Shown: positions 17,958-27,094, numbered from the stretch's first letter. The stretch: 64,000 nucleotides of DNA from Flavobacterium arcticum (GCF_003344925.1 NZ_CP031188.1:2277001-2341000), one strand, 5' to 3'. Notes: generated by a model not told the origin, from the letters alone. A program made the numbers and translations.

Positions 17958-17974
17958 ACAAACTTTGAAAGCGA

Positions 17975-19903
17975 ATGCAGTTTAAACATCCGGAAATCCT
18001 TTACTTTCTTTTCCTGCTGGTAATCCCTATTCTAGTACATCTATTTCAATTACGCCGTTTCCAGAAACAGTACTTTACCAATGTACGTTTTTTAAAAGAG
18101 CTAAATATGCAAACGCGTAAAAGTTCTGTTATAAAAAAATGGCTTTTATTGATTACCCGATTAGTATTACTAGCATTAATTATTACTGCTTTTGCACAAC
18201 CCTATTTTAATGCTCAGGATAGTGAGAACACGAGCAACGAAATGGTTATACTGCTAGATAACTCGTTCTCTATGCAAGCAAAAGGCAATAAAGGTGAGTT
18301 ATTAAAGCGCGTAGTACAAGATATACTTGAAAATACACCCGAAAATCAACAGTTCTCATTACTTACTAATACAGGTGCTTTTTGGGATACCGATAGTAAA
18401 TCTATACAAAAAGAGCTACAGAATATACAATATACTGATGTTCCTTTCCGTCCTGATTTCCTACTTATTAAAGCAGAGTCAAAAAAGCCGAGTACAGGTA
18501 AAGACATCGTTATTATTACAGATGCTGTAAACCTAAACAGTAAAGACATTAATACCTTTAAGACTGACAGCCCTGTATATAGCATCATTCCTGAAGCAGA
18601 GAATAAAAACAACATAGCTATAGACAGTGTATATATAGCACAAGTACTCGATAACTTTTATGAAATCAAAGTAGAGATGCAAGCCTATGGTACTATTGAA
18701 AATGAAATACCTATAGCATTATACAACGGTAAAGACTTAACAGCAAAAACGGTTGTAAATTTTGATATTCCAAAACAGTCGGCTGTATTTACTATACCTA
18801 AGGCTGATTTTCATGGTTATATAGAAGTAAGTGACAATAGTTTGACTTATGATAACACCTACTATTTCAGTATATCGAAACCACAAAAATCAAATGTAAT
18901 TGCTATAGGCGATACTGATAAAAATAAATTCTTGTCAAGGATATACACTCCCGAGGATTTCAATTTTATCGCATCAGAACTAAGAACTTTAGATTATAAT
19001 GCATTAGAAAAACAAGATGCCATTATTTTAAATGAGTTGCAGGAAATACCACAAGCATTAGCTACTACCCTAAAATCATTTTATGATAAAGGTGGTAATG
19101 TAGTAATTATACCATCACCTGATAGTAACTCTCAAAACCTAAACGCACTCCTTACTAACTTTGGAAATGCAATATACAGTTCTATAAATAGTACTGAAAA
19201 GCAGGTAACGCAAATAGGGTTTAACCACCCATTATATAATACCGTTTTTGAAAAGAAAACAAGTAATTTTCAATACCCTAAAGTAAATAGCAGCTTTACC
19301 CTTTCAGGTGGTGCCTTACCTGTACTAAAATATGATGATGGAACACCATTCGTGGCATCACTTACTAATAGTTTAGGAAATGCTTATGTGTTTGCTGCAC
19401 CCATCAATAAAACGAATAGTAATTTTCAGAACTCACCGCTTATTGTGCCCACTTTCTACAATATGGCACAAAATAGTAGTAAAACAGGTATAAGTGCTAT
19501 AACTATAGGTGCAAGTGAAAGCCTTATACTGGATGCACTGCTTACTAAAGATGAAGTGGTAACGGTACGTAATGAAGATACCGACTTTATACCTATGCAA
19601 CAAGTTTTGAGTAATAAAGTAAAGCTATCTTTTGGTGATTACCCTGAAGAAGCAGGAAATTATGCTGTTTATAAAAGTGACCAAAACTTAAAAAACATAA
19701 GCTTTAACTATGCCCGTAGCGAAAGTAATTTAGCGTTGCAAAATAAAGCAATACTTGATAAATTTACGATAACCAAATCTGTAGCTACAGTATATAATGA
19801 TATACAGTCTGAAAGGACTGCTGACGAACTGTGGAAATGGTTTGTTATCGGTACACTCATCTTTTTATTATTGGAACTCTTTATTCAAAAATTTGTAAAA
19901 TAA
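17975..19903 (+). CDS. BatA-domain membrane protein with vWA-like region
   Basis: Inner-membrane protein of 642 residues. The N-terminal BatA domain (residues 1-90) has the typical FLLVIPILVHLFQLRRF start and a second helix ending in AFAQPYF. A von Willebrand A-like domain follows, with VILLDNSFSMQAKGNKG (near 92-108) holding the DxSxS metal site. The middle is periplasmic and beta-rich; a last helix (WFVIGTLIFLLLELFIQKF) anchors the C-terminus. Homologues belong to the Bat (Bacteroides aerotolerance) family; the exact role is unknown. It is the first gene of an operon and ends one base before the dihydroorotase-like gene. Confidence 0.85.
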   Translation: MQFKHPEILYFLFLLVIPILVHLFQLRRFQKQYFTNVRFLKELNMQTRKSSVIKKWLLLITRLVLLALIITAFAQPYFNAQDSENTSNEMVILLDNSFSMQAKGNKGELLKRVVQDILENTPENQQFSLLTNTGAFWDTDSKSIQKELQNIQYTDVPFRPDFLLIKAESKKPSTGKDIVIITDAVNLNSKDINTFKTDSPVYSIIPEAENKNNIAIDSVYIAQVLDNFYEIKVEMQAYGTIENEIPIALYNGKDLTAKTVVNFDIPKQSAVFTIPKADFHGYIEVSDNSLTYDNTYYFSISKPQKSNVIAIGDTDKNKFLSRIYTPEDFNFIASELRTLDYNALEKQDAIILNELQEIPQALATTLKSFYDKGGNVVIIPSPDSNSQNLNALLTNFGNAIYSSINSTEKQVTQIGFNHPLYNTVFEKKTSNFQYPKVNSSFTLSGGALPVLKYDDGTPFVASLTNSLGNAYVFAAPINKTNSNFQNSPLIVPTFYNMAQNSSKTGISAITIGASESLILDALLTKDEVVTVRNEDTDFIPMQQVLSNKVKLSFGDYPEEAGNYAVYKSDQNLKNISFNYARSESNLALQNKAILDKFTITKSVATVYNDIQSERTADELWKWFVIGTLIFLLLELFIQKFVK

Positions 19904-19904
19904 A

Positions 19905-21164
19905 ATGAACCTACTATTCAAAAACGCCATTATAATAGATAAACATAGCCAATATAATAATAAGGCTGTAGATATAAAGGTTGAAGCAGGTATTATAAAA
20001 CAAATAGGAAATAATATTACTGCCGTACCACATTTTGAAGTGATCGAACTGGAAAACCTGCATATTTCGCGAGGTTGGTTTGATAGCTCAGTGAGTTTTG
20101 GTGAGCCTGGTTATGAAGATAGGGAAACACTTGCCAATGGTTTAAACACAGCAGCAATAAGCGGTTTTACCAATGTTGCAGTACAGCCCAACGGCAACCC
20201 TATAACCGATACTCAAGCTGATATTCACTTTCTTTTAGGGAAAGCATCAAATACAGCAACATCTGTACACCCTATAGGTGCATTGACAAAAGGCAGTAAC
20301 GGAAGCGATATAGCCGAACTGTTTGATATGAAAAATGCTGGTGCAGTCGCTTTTGGCGATTATAATAAAGCTATTCCTGATGCTAATATTGCAAAAATAG
20401 CACTACAATATGTACAGGATTTTGACGGTTTGGTAATTGCTTATGCGCAAGATGATAAAATAAAAGGTAAAGGTGTAGTACACGAAGGTGCAGTAAGCAC
20501 AAGGCTGGGACTTAAAGGTATTCCTGCCCTTGCCGAAGAATTGCAAATAGCGCGCAATTTATTTTTATTGGAATATACAGGGGGTAAAATGCACATACCT
20601 ACCATATCGACTGCAAAGTCTGTACAACTGGTAAAAGAAGCTAAGGCAAAAGGACTTAATGTTACGTGTAGTGTAGCTGTACATCATTTATTACTCACTG
20701 ATGAAGTATTGATTGACTTTGATACACGCTATAAGGTTGCTCCGCCACTACGCCCTAAAGCTGATATAAAAGAACTTATCGCAGGAGTACTTGACGGTAC
20801 TATCGACCTCATTACATCTGACCACAACCCTATTGATATTGAGAATAAAAAAATGGAGTTTGACCTTGCTAAGGATGGCACTATAGGTTTAGAATCTGCT
20901 TTTGGCGCATTACTTACTGTATTGCCTCTAGAAATGGTTATCGAGAAACTTACAACAGGGAAACAACTATTTGCAGTACAAGACCACGTTATAGGCGAAG
21001 GCAAACCCGCATCGTTTACATTATTTAATCCTGAAGCAAAATATACATTTACAAAACAAGATATACTTTCTAAATCTAAAAATTCAGCATTTTTAGGAAT
21101 AGAGCTACAAGGAAAAGCTTATGGTATCTATAATAATGGAAAACTTATCCTGAAAAATAATTAA
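19905..21164 (+). CDS. Dihydroorotase-like protein, metal ligands missing
   Basis: Amidohydrolase-fold protein of 419 residues, homologous to class I dihydroorotase (PyrC) over its full length. Several dihydroorotase hallmarks are replaced. The HxH metal motif reads GWFDSSVSFGEPG (near 56-68), so both histidines are serine. The lysine/TDDG region reads FGDYN, the HCEDN histidine region reads YAQDD, the HVST histidine region reads IPTIST, and TDHAPH has become SDHNPI. The scaffold (VHEGAVSTRLGLKGIP, APPLRP, GTIDLITSDH) is kept. It is therefore probably not catalytic and could be a structural partner, like inactive PyrC' proteins that support aspartate transcarbamoylase. The BatA-operon context offers no pyrimidine gene. 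Confidence 0.8.
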   Translation: MNLLFKNAIIIDKHSQYNNKAVDIKVEAGIIKQIGNNITAVPHFEVIELENLHISRGWFDSSVSFGEPGYEDRETLANGLNTAAISGFTNVAVQPNGNPITDTQADIHFLLGKASNTATSVHPIGALTKGSNGSDIAELFDMKNAGAVAFGDYNKAIPDANIAKIALQYVQDFDGLVIAYAQDDKIKGKGVVHEGAVSTRLGLKGIPALAEELQIARNLFLLEYTGGKMHIPTISTAKSVQLVKEAKAKGLNVTCSVAVHHLLLTDEVLIDFDTRYKVAPPLRPKADIKELIAGVLDGTIDLITSDHNPIDIENKKMEFDLAKDGTIGLESAFGALLTVLPLEMVIEKLTTGKQLFAVQDHVIGEGKPASFTLFNPEAKYTFTKQDILSKSKNSAFLGIELQGKAYGIYNNGKLILKNN

Positions 21165-21184
21165 GAATAAAGAAATTAAAGAAT

Positions 21185-21508
21185 ATGAATTCTACTGTTG
21201 AAGAAGGAAAAACAATGGCTATAGTTAGTTACATAACTATATTTGGTACTATTATAGCAATGGTTATGAATAGCGAAAAGAAAAATTATTTTACATCTTT
21301 CCATATACGTCAGGCACTGGGCATTATTCTTACTTTTTTTATTTTGGGATACCCCGTAGGAATGTTTGATAGCTGGATGGTTTCATCTGCATTTTATGTA
21401 TTTTTCTTTATACTGTGGGTTTACGGGTTTATGGGTGCTATTCAAGGAAAAATGTACGTAATCCCTGTACTTGGTCCTTTATTTCAAAAAATATTTAAAA
21501 GTTTATAA
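21185..21508 (+). CDS. Small multi-helix membrane protein
   Basis: Inner-membrane protein of 107 residues with three or four hydrophobic helices (TIIAMVMN, IILTFFILGYPVGMF, VFFFILWVYGFMGA) and a short acidic N-terminus (MNSTVEEGKT). The pattern NSEKKNYFTSFHIRQALG resembles the DUF4870/Tic20-like small membrane protein group. No enzymatic motif is seen. It lies 20 bases after the dihydroorotase-like gene, and its stop codon overlaps the start of the carboxylesterase by one base (TAATG), so translation is probably coupled. Confidence 0.7.
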   Translation: MNSTVEEGKTMAIVSYITIFGTIIAMVMNSEKKNYFTSFHIRQALGIILTFFILGYPVGMFDSWMVSSAFYVFFFILWVYGFMGAIQGKMYVIPVLGPLFQKIFKSL

Positions 21509-22158
21509 TGCAACAAAATTTATCACTATACCACTTAGTAAGAGAACCTAAAATAAAAAAAGATAAAAACCCGTTAATATTGCTTTTGCATGGCTATGGT
21601 AGTAATGAGGAAGACCTTTTTTCTTTTGCTGCACAGTTGCCCGACGAATATTTTATAGTATCGGCAAGAGCACCTTATGCCCTACCCCCTCATGGTAATG
21701 CTTGGTATGCTATTAACTTTGATGCTGATATGAATAAATTTTCTGATAACGAGCAGGCTATACAGTCGCGCGATCTTATTGTAAAATTTATTGATGAGCT
21801 TATCGCTACTTATCCAATGGATAAAGACAATGTTACATTGGTAGGCTTTAGCCAAGGTAGTATATTAAGCTATGCTGTAGCACTTACTTATCCTGAAAAA
21901 ATAAACAGAGTGGCTGCCCTTAGTGGATATGTAAACGAAGATATTATAGGTGAAAATGCCAATAAAGAAAATATTAATAAACTAAAATTCTTTATATCGC
22001 ACGGCAGTGTAGACCAAGTTATTCCTGTAGAGTGGGCACGCAAAGCACCTGAGTTCGTTAAAAATTTAGGTATCGAGACCGAGTATCATGAATATCCTGT
22101 AGGGCATGGTGTAGCGCCACAAAATTTTTATGATATGCTGGCTTGGTTAAATAAATAG
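21508..22158 (+). CDS. Phospholipase/carboxylesterase family alpha/beta hydrolase
   Basis: Alpha/beta hydrolase of 216 residues in the carboxylesterase/thioesterase (YpfH/Est) family. The oxyanion-hole region LLLHGYGSNEEDL lies near 25-37, the nucleophile serine in LVGFSQGSILSYA near 111-123, the acidic residue in ISHGSVDQVIPVEWA near 166-180, and the catalytic histidine in YPVGHGVAPQNF near 199-210. It has no signal peptide and is cytosolic. It would hydrolyse short or medium acyl esters. It is the last gene of the BatA operon. Confidence 0.9.
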   Translation: MQQNLSLYHLVREPKIKKDKNPLILLLHGYGSNEEDLFSFAAQLPDEYFIVSARAPYALPPHGNAWYAINFDADMNKFSDNEQAIQSRDLIVKFIDELIATYPMDKDNVTLVGFSQGSILSYAVALTYPEKINRVAALSGYVNEDIIGENANKENINKLKFFISHGSVDQVIPVEWARKAPEFVKNLGIETEYHEYPVGHGVAPQNFYDMLAWLNK

Positions 22159-22174
22159 CGAAGAATACTAAAAA

Positions 22175-22663
22175 CTAATTTTCCTGTTTATCGCTTCCTG
22201 TTATTTGTTTTTCTTCTATAGTAGCACCTGCATATTGTGGTTCACCATTTTTTAAAAGTGAGTAGCCATCATTAAGTTGTAACGACCATGTAGTATTCTG
22301 ATAATGATTGCCCTCTTTTTCACGCTCCAGTAATATACTTGAAGTAGTATTAGGTAAATAGAGTTCTGCTCTGTTTCCTTTTTCTTCAAAAATAACAAAG
22401 GCACTTTTTGCTGTACCTTCACTTTTCAGTTCAGTAATGGCATTAAGGCGATAACCTTCTTCAAAAATACGAATGCATTTATTTCTTATAGAAGACCATC
22501 GATATCCTGCAGATGTAACACAACCATTAGCATCTTTATCATTACCCAGTACTACTTTTTTATTGGTCTTCTCCACGGCATCCTCATTTTTAGGGTTCTT
22601 GAGTATTTGCTCGCACGAAACGAAAAAAAACATCATTACTGCCAATGGAAATAGCTTTTTCAT
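22175..22663 (-). CDS. Lipoprotein with a paired-cysteine motif
   Basis: Predicted lipoprotein of 162 residues: signal peptide with lipobox FVSC, acylated cysteine at about residue 17. A conserved-looking block follows, NGCVTSAGYRWSSIRNKCIR (near 47-66), whose two cysteines could form a disulfide in the periplasm. The C-terminal half is beta-like (YLPNTTSSILLERE) and could be a small barrel or lectin-like fold. I do not recognise a named family. It is 35 bases downstream of another exported unknown on the same strand. Confidence 0.6.
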   Translation of the reverse strand: MKKLFPLAVMMFFFVSCEQILKNPKNEDAVEKTNKKVVLGNDKDANGCVTSAGYRWSSIRNKCIRIFEEGYRLNAITELKSEGTAKSAFVIFEEKGNRAELYLPNTTSSILLEREKEGNHYQNTTWSLQLNDGYSLLKNGEPQYAGATIEEKQITGSDKQEN

Positions 22664-22698
22664 ATCGGTAAAATTGAATATTAAATTTACAAAAAATA

Positions 22699-23199
22699 TT
22701 AATACATACTGTTTACGTGCAGTAATGTTTCTACGGTTTCATATGTTACATCGCCGTTTTCTTCTACAAAGTACTTAATAAGCACTTCTCCCCATAACTT
22801 ACCATTAGTAAAATCGGCTATAATCCAACGGTTATTTAGAATTTTTATTTTATTAATCTTGTAAGGTTTACCATCTATTGGCGGATATTGTATAAGCGGA
22901 TTACCCTCAGTATTTTTATTTTTAGCATAAATACCATCCCTTACTTTTATTTCTAAAGCTTCAACATCTTGTCCTCTAAAATAATTACGTGCATTTAGGT
23001 TCTGTAACAACGAAAAGTAATCGGCTCTTTCCATTTTATCAGTTGTTACTGCAAGGCTATCTTTAAGGTTTGTTATTCTTTCAGTTAAATTTTCTTCTTT
23101 CTCTATATCATACTTTTCTTTGTTAGTAAAGTATACATAGGTAAATACATTTATCAGTATAGAAAAAATGAACAGGTATAATAAAACATTCTTCTTCAT
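22699..23199 (-). CDS. Membrane-anchored hypothetical protein
   Basis: Unrecognised protein of 166 residues. One N-terminal helix (VLLYLFIFSILINVFTYVYF, near 5-24) probably acts as an uncleaved anchor. It is followed by a charged coiled-coil-like stretch (residues 30-62) and a beta-rich C-terminal domain (WIIADFTNGKLWGEVLIKYF). This layout suits a periplasmic domain held at the inner membrane. It lies 7 bases after the MBL hydrolase gene, so it is probably co-transcribed with it. Confidence 0.6.
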   Translation of the reverse strand: MKKNVLLYLFIFSILINVFTYVYFTNKEKYDIEKEENLTERITNLKDSLAVTTDKMERADYFSLLQNLNARNYFRGQDVEALEIKVRDGIYAKNKNTEGNPLIQYPPIDGKPYKINKIKILNNRWIIADFTNGKLWGEVLIKYFVEENGDVTYETVETLLHVNSMY

Positions 23200-23206
23200 A
23201 ATTATA

Positions 23207-23971
23207 TTAAATTGTTATTTCTAAATTATCGTAAGCTAAAAACACATTTTCAGGTAATTGTTTCTGTACTTCTTCATGAAAGCCCATATGTTGACTAATA
23301 TGCGTAAGATAAGCCCTTTCTGGTTGTACTATTTTAATAAAATCAAGAGCTTCTTCAAGGTTAAAATGAGTAGGGTGTGGCTCTACCCTAAGTGCACTAA
23401 CTACCATTACCTTAACCCCTTTCAATTTCGCTATCTCTTCGTCTGCAATTGTTTTAACATCAGTAAGGTAAGCAAAATCGTCTATTCTATATCCCATTAC
23501 CTCTAAACTACCATGCAAAGCTACAAATGGCTGTACTATTTTATTACCAATAGTAAATGGTTGATTACTCTTAACCTCTTTTACGTGTACTGATGGTGCT
23601 CCTGGGTATTTATTCTCTTGTTCAAAAATATAATCAAAACGCCTTTTTAAGTTTTCTATTACTCTTTTGTTTGCATAAATAGGAATATCACCTTGTTTAA
23701 AGAAAAAAGGTCGTATATCATCTAAGCCAGCAGTATGATCTGCATGCTCATGGGTAAATAATATACCGTCTACCTGCGGACATTTTGACACCAACATTTG
23801 CTGCCTAAAATCTGGACCACAGTCTATAACGTAAGAATAATTATCCCAATGTATCCATACAGAGACACGAAGACGCTTATCCTTATGGTCATTACTCAAA
23901 CAAACGGGATGACTTGAGCCTATAACGGGTATTCCTTGTGATGTTCCTGTACCTAAAAACCAAACTTTCAA
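23207..23971 (-). CDS. MBL-fold metallo-hydrolase (PhnP-like)
   Basis: Metallo-beta-lactamase-fold phosphodiesterase of 254 residues, in the PhnP/lipoate-like subgroup with an N-terminal FLGTGTSQGIPVIG motif. Metal sites are VIDCGPDFRQQ (near 48-58), LFTHEHADHTAGLDDI (near 72-87), LHGSLEVMGY and the late LTHISQHMG. The fold hydrolyses cyclic or phosphodiester nucleotides; the actual substrate is unknown. The start codon is TTG at 23971, needed because the conserved MKVWFLGTGTSQG begins exactly there. A TAnnTTTG box lies 16 bases upstream. Confidence 0.9.
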   Translation of the reverse strand: MKVWFLGTGTSQGIPVIGSSHPVCLSNDHKDKRLRVSVWIHWDNYSYVIDCGPDFRQQMLVSKCPQVDGILFTHEHADHTAGLDDIRPFFFKQGDIPIYANKRVIENLKRRFDYIFEQENKYPGAPSVHVKEVKSNQPFTIGNKIVQPFVALHGSLEVMGYRIDDFAYLTDVKTIADEEIAKLKGVKVMVVSALRVEPHPTHFNLEEALDFIKIVQPERAYLTHISQHMGFHEEVQKQLPENVFLAYDNLEITI

Positions 23972-23987
23972 AATTGTTTATTTTTTA

Positions 23988-23995
23988 CAAAAATA
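23988..23995 (-). promoter_or_regulatory. TAnnTTTG promoter box for the MBL gene
   Basis: TATTTTTG on the minus strand, 16 bases before the TTG start at 23971. Confidence 0.55.
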
Positions 23996-24028
23996 ACATT
24001 ATTTGTTTTATTAAACTGACTGAATTTT

Positions 24029-24036
24029 TAACTTTG
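24029..24036 (+). promoter_or_regulatory. TAnnTTTG promoter box for the 489-aa protein gene
   Basis: TAACTTTG, 21 bases before the ATG at 24058. It supports that start over the longer frame beginning at 23938, whose first 40 codons lie upstream of the promoter. Confidence 0.65.
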
Positions 24037-24057
24037 CAAGTATATCAACACACTGCT

Positions 24058-25527
24058 ATGAAATTAACTGAAAAGGATATAACCTTAAAGGGAGATAAAA
24101 TAATTGAACACGTTCCTTCTACCAAAGATAAAGCGCTACGTATAAATCTTAACGAGAACGTTTATGGTACTTTCTCTGAGATAGGTGCAGGACAGGAAAC
24201 TGTACGCCACTTTTTCAGAGCTGGTGGTTCATCGGGTACCATAGCCAAGGCTATGTCGGCATACGATAAAGATTTTAGTGATGCTATATACGGCATTGAA
24301 GATGATGCTAGGTATGTAACCGAAAGTCGTTTAAAAAAGATGCTTATGCACGAAGTGCATATTATTGAAAACAGACTAAAAAGAGATAAACACCCTAGCA
24401 AAATGTTTTTTAGCTATGCTAATACGGTAGCAACTATCGATTTTGCAAAACAGTTTAAAGGACATGGTTGGGTAGGTATAAAATATCAGGTAGAACCTGA
24501 TGAAGATTACAACGAGATAACGCTACACATACGCTTTAAAGAAAATGATGCACGATTACAACAAGAAACATTAGGTATACTTGGGGTAAACCTTGTATAT
24601 GGAGCTTTCTATAAATATAATGATCCTAAGAAGTTACTACGTTATTTATATGATAATCTTGATAAAGATCAGCTTGAAATAGATACTATTAACTTTTCTG
24701 GTCCTCGTTTTGCCGATGTAGATAATCGTCTTATGAGTTTGCAACTCGTAAAAAATGGTATGACCGATGCAGTAATGTTTAACCCACAAGGAAAAAACGT
24801 TTTACCTGCTGCTATTTTATACAAGAAAAACATACTTGCCCTAAGGGGTAGCTTTCGACCTGTTACCAAAGTAAACATCGATATGCTCGAAAAATCGCAT
24901 AAGATGTTTATTGAAGAAAATAAAGTAGATAAGAATAAAACATTAGTTGTTTTTGAAATTACGCTTTCTAACCTTAGGTCTGAAGGTGAAATTAATGAAA
25001 GAGATTTTATGGACAGAGCAGAACTGCTTTGTTCTCTTGGGCAAACAGTTATGATATCTAACTTTCAGGAATACTATAAAGTTGTAGAGTATTTCTCTAG
25101 CTACACCAAAGCCCGTATGGGGCTTGCTATGGGGGTAAATAACCTTGTAGATATATTCGACGAAAAATACTACCGCCACCTTAGTGGAGGAATATTAGAA
25201 GCGTTTGGTAAATTATTTTATCGTGATTTAAAGGTATTTTTATACCCCATGAAAGATGAAGACGGTACTATAATAAACTCTGAAAATCTTAAAGTACACC
25301 CAAGAATGAAAGAGTTATATAAATTCTTTAAGTTTAATGGGAAAGTAATTGATATTCCTGATGTACACGAAGATCATCTTAATATATTCTCTCGCGAAGT
25401 ACTTAAAATGATAAGTAAAGGGCAAACAGGCTGGGAAGATATGCTACCTGCTGGTATTGCAGAGCTTATTAAAAAAAATAACCTATTTGGGTATCATCCT
25501 GAAAATGAATTAACAGAACACAAATAG
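24058..25527 (+). CDS. Large conserved cytosolic protein, function unknown
   Basis: Protein of 489 residues with no signal peptide and no membrane helix. It starts MKLTEKDITLKGDKIIEHVP and is full of charged, well-ordered sequence, for example RINLNENVYGTFSEIGAGQE and FFRAGGSSGTIAKAMSAYDK near residues 28-75. I recall close homologues across Flavobacteriaceae with inconsistent labels (for example TonB-dependent receptor or nucleotidyltransferase), but it has neither a barrel signature nor a nucleotidyltransferase motif that I can see. Its role is unknown. The start at 24058 is fixed by a promoter box and by conservation. It ends in a strong terminator. Confidence 0.75.
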   Translation: MKLTEKDITLKGDKIIEHVPSTKDKALRINLNENVYGTFSEIGAGQETVRHFFRAGGSSGTIAKAMSAYDKDFSDAIYGIEDDARYVTESRLKKMLMHEVHIIENRLKRDKHPSKMFFSYANTVATIDFAKQFKGHGWVGIKYQVEPDEDYNEITLHIRFKENDARLQQETLGILGVNLVYGAFYKYNDPKKLLRYLYDNLDKDQLEIDTINFSGPRFADVDNRLMSLQLVKNGMTDAVMFNPQGKNVLPAAILYKKNILALRGSFRPVTKVNIDMLEKSHKMFIEENKVDKNKTLVVFEITLSNLRSEGEINERDFMDRAELLCSLGQTVMISNFQEYYKVVEYFSSYTKARMGLAMGVNNLVDIFDEKYYRHLSGGILEAFGKLFYRDLKVFLYPMKDEDGTIINSENLKVHPRMKELYKFFKFNGKVIDIPDVHEDHLNIFSREVLKMISKGQTGWEDMLPAGIAELIKKNNLFGYHPENELTEHK

Positions 25528-25534
25528 AATCAAT

Positions 25535-25563
25535 AAAAAAGCAGCCAAATGGCTGCTTTTTTT
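25535..25563 (+). terminator. Terminator, copy 1 of an identical pair
   Basis: GCAGCCA/TGGCTGC stem with a 2-base loop between A6 and T7. A 29-base stretch is identical to 27096-27124, downstream of the next two genes. Confidence 0.9.
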
Positions 25564-25700
25564 AGTTTTACATACTTTCATTTATTATAAAAATCATCAT
25601 TACTAGGTATATTTAAAATATAAAAATTCAATACTTTTATTATCTTTTACAAATAAACAACAATAGGAATGACTACATTTATAATTGTAACTATTTATAT

Positions 25701-26657
25701 ATGAAAGTAATTAATAAATATATTTTTATATTTTTCATTAGTATTAGCCTTATAGGATGTAAAAGCACACAATCATTAACTGAGTTAGATACAGATGGCG
25801 ATGGTATAGCTGATATATATGATAACTGCCCTCATGCAGCAGGCACTATAGCGCTATCTGGATGCCCCGATCGTGATGGAGACGGTGTTCCTGATAATGA
25901 AGATGATTGTCCTGATATCCCTGGACCTAAAGAAAATAAAGGCTGCCCGTGGGCAGATAGTGACGGAGATAGTATTCCTGACAAAGATGACCTTTGTCCT
26001 GATACACCTGGTACAACTGCTAATTTAGGTTGCCCAGAGGTAGGTAACCCCATGCAAAGACCTCCATTACCAGCATTTCCAAAAAAACCACCTCGACCAT
26101 CTGACGTAGAAGATATATATAGAACATATTTTAGTAATTGTCAAAAATTAGGAGATATTAACGATATTATTAGTAACGCATTAAATACAAACGGATATAC
26201 TCGCAAGAGTTATTTTTATGTAAAAGATGGTTTCGCTGTTATTACACAACTCGAACAAACTGATGAACAAGGCAAAACAATACTAGGAGAAAATCGATGG
26301 ACAAAAGATATATATAGTAACGAGGGTTTTTCTTTGTCAGAGTATATAAGTGCATTATTCAATGCACGGGTAGGTTATTATCGCTGTATTGTAATAGTAA
26401 TCAATAAAGAACCTTTGTTATTCTCTGATAATAGTGAAACAACAACCGATTGGACAGATAGCCTTATTTATGACGGAGGTACTTACCTACCCGATGCTAT
26501 AAGTAATATACCATATACATCACAACATAGAGTTACTGCGCTTATCTATCAGTTTAAAAAATCAGAAAATAATGAAGAGGCGTTAATAATAAGACCTACA
26601 GCAACGCCAGGGCAACACTTAACACTTTCAGGAATAAAAACAACTTTAAGACGATGA
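25701..26657 (+). CDS. Lipoprotein with thrombospondin type-3 repeats
   Basis: Predicted lipoprotein of 318 residues. The lipobox SLIGC places the acylated cysteine at about residue 20. Three calcium-binding thrombospondin type-3 repeats follow (near 32-112), each with a DxDGD core: DTDGDGIADIYDNCP, DRDGDGVPDNEDDCP and DSDGDSIPDKDDLCP. A proline-rich linker (PPLPAFPKKPPRP) leads to a C-terminal domain of about 180 residues that I do not recognise. It could span from the outer membrane to the surface or periplasm. It overlaps the next gene by 4 bases (ATGA), so the two are translationally coupled. Confidence 0.75.
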   Translation: MKVINKYIFIFFISISLIGCKSTQSLTELDTDGDGIADIYDNCPHAAGTIALSGCPDRDGDGVPDNEDDCPDIPGPKENKGCPWADSDGDSIPDKDDLCPDTPGTTANLGCPEVGNPMQRPPLPAFPKKPPRPSDVEDIYRTYFSNCQKLGDINDIISNALNTNGYTRKSYFYVKDGFAVITQLEQTDEQGKTILGENRWTKDIYSNEGFSLSEYISALFNARVGYYRCIVIVINKEPLLFSDNSETTTDWTDSLIYDGGTYLPDAISNIPYTSQHRVTALIYQFKKSENNEEALIIRPTATPGQHLTLSGIKTTLRR

Positions 26658-27082
26658 AAATACAATTTGAAACCGCCAAAAAGAGAATTGCAATAGTATG
26701 GTTTATTTTTGCAGCTACTATATTCGCATTACTGTTCATACAAACCATAAATGGTAAGTTTGAAAATAAAGTGAGTGAAGCTTGGGGGTGGTTTTGTCAA
26801 AATATTTTACCTACACTTTCGCTTATTATATCAGTATTTATTTTTGATAATACTGCTAATAAAGAAAATAATCAAACAGTAGATAAGTTTCATTTTAACA
26901 TCGCTTTTTTTATCTCTATATTTTACTTACTTGTAGTGATTAGTGTAATACTAACTCAACCTTTTTCAAAAACTTCTACTATTGCATGGCTTCAGCAGTC
27001 AAATATTTATTTAGCTCCTTTACAAGGTATAGCAACAGGAGCTATCGGTATATTTTTTATAAGAAAAGACAGTAGCAATTAA
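26654..27082 (+). CDS. Four-helix membrane protein, partner of the Tsp3 lipoprotein
   Basis: Unrecognised inner-membrane protein of 142 residues with four predicted helices: IAIVWFIFAATIFALLFIQT (near 12-31), ILPTLSLIISVFIF, FHFNIAFFISIFYLLVVIS and LQGIATGAIGIFFI. The loops are short and there is no enzymatic motif. It starts within the last codons of the lipoprotein gene (ATGA overlap), which argues that the two products work together. The pair lies between two copies of the same terminator. Confidence 0.65.
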   Translation: MKIQFETAKKRIAIVWFIFAATIFALLFIQTINGKFENKVSEAWGWFCQNILPTLSLIISVFIFDNTANKENNQTVDKFHFNIAFFISIFYLLVVISVILTQPFSKTSTIAWLQQSNIYLAPLQGIATGAIGIFFIRKDSSN

Positions 27083-27094
27083 AATTATGCATAA

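Noticed and set aside
23938..24057. N-terminal extension of the 489-residue protein
   Set aside because: It lies before the promoter box and overlaps the divergent MBL gene; the homologous sequence starts at 24058.
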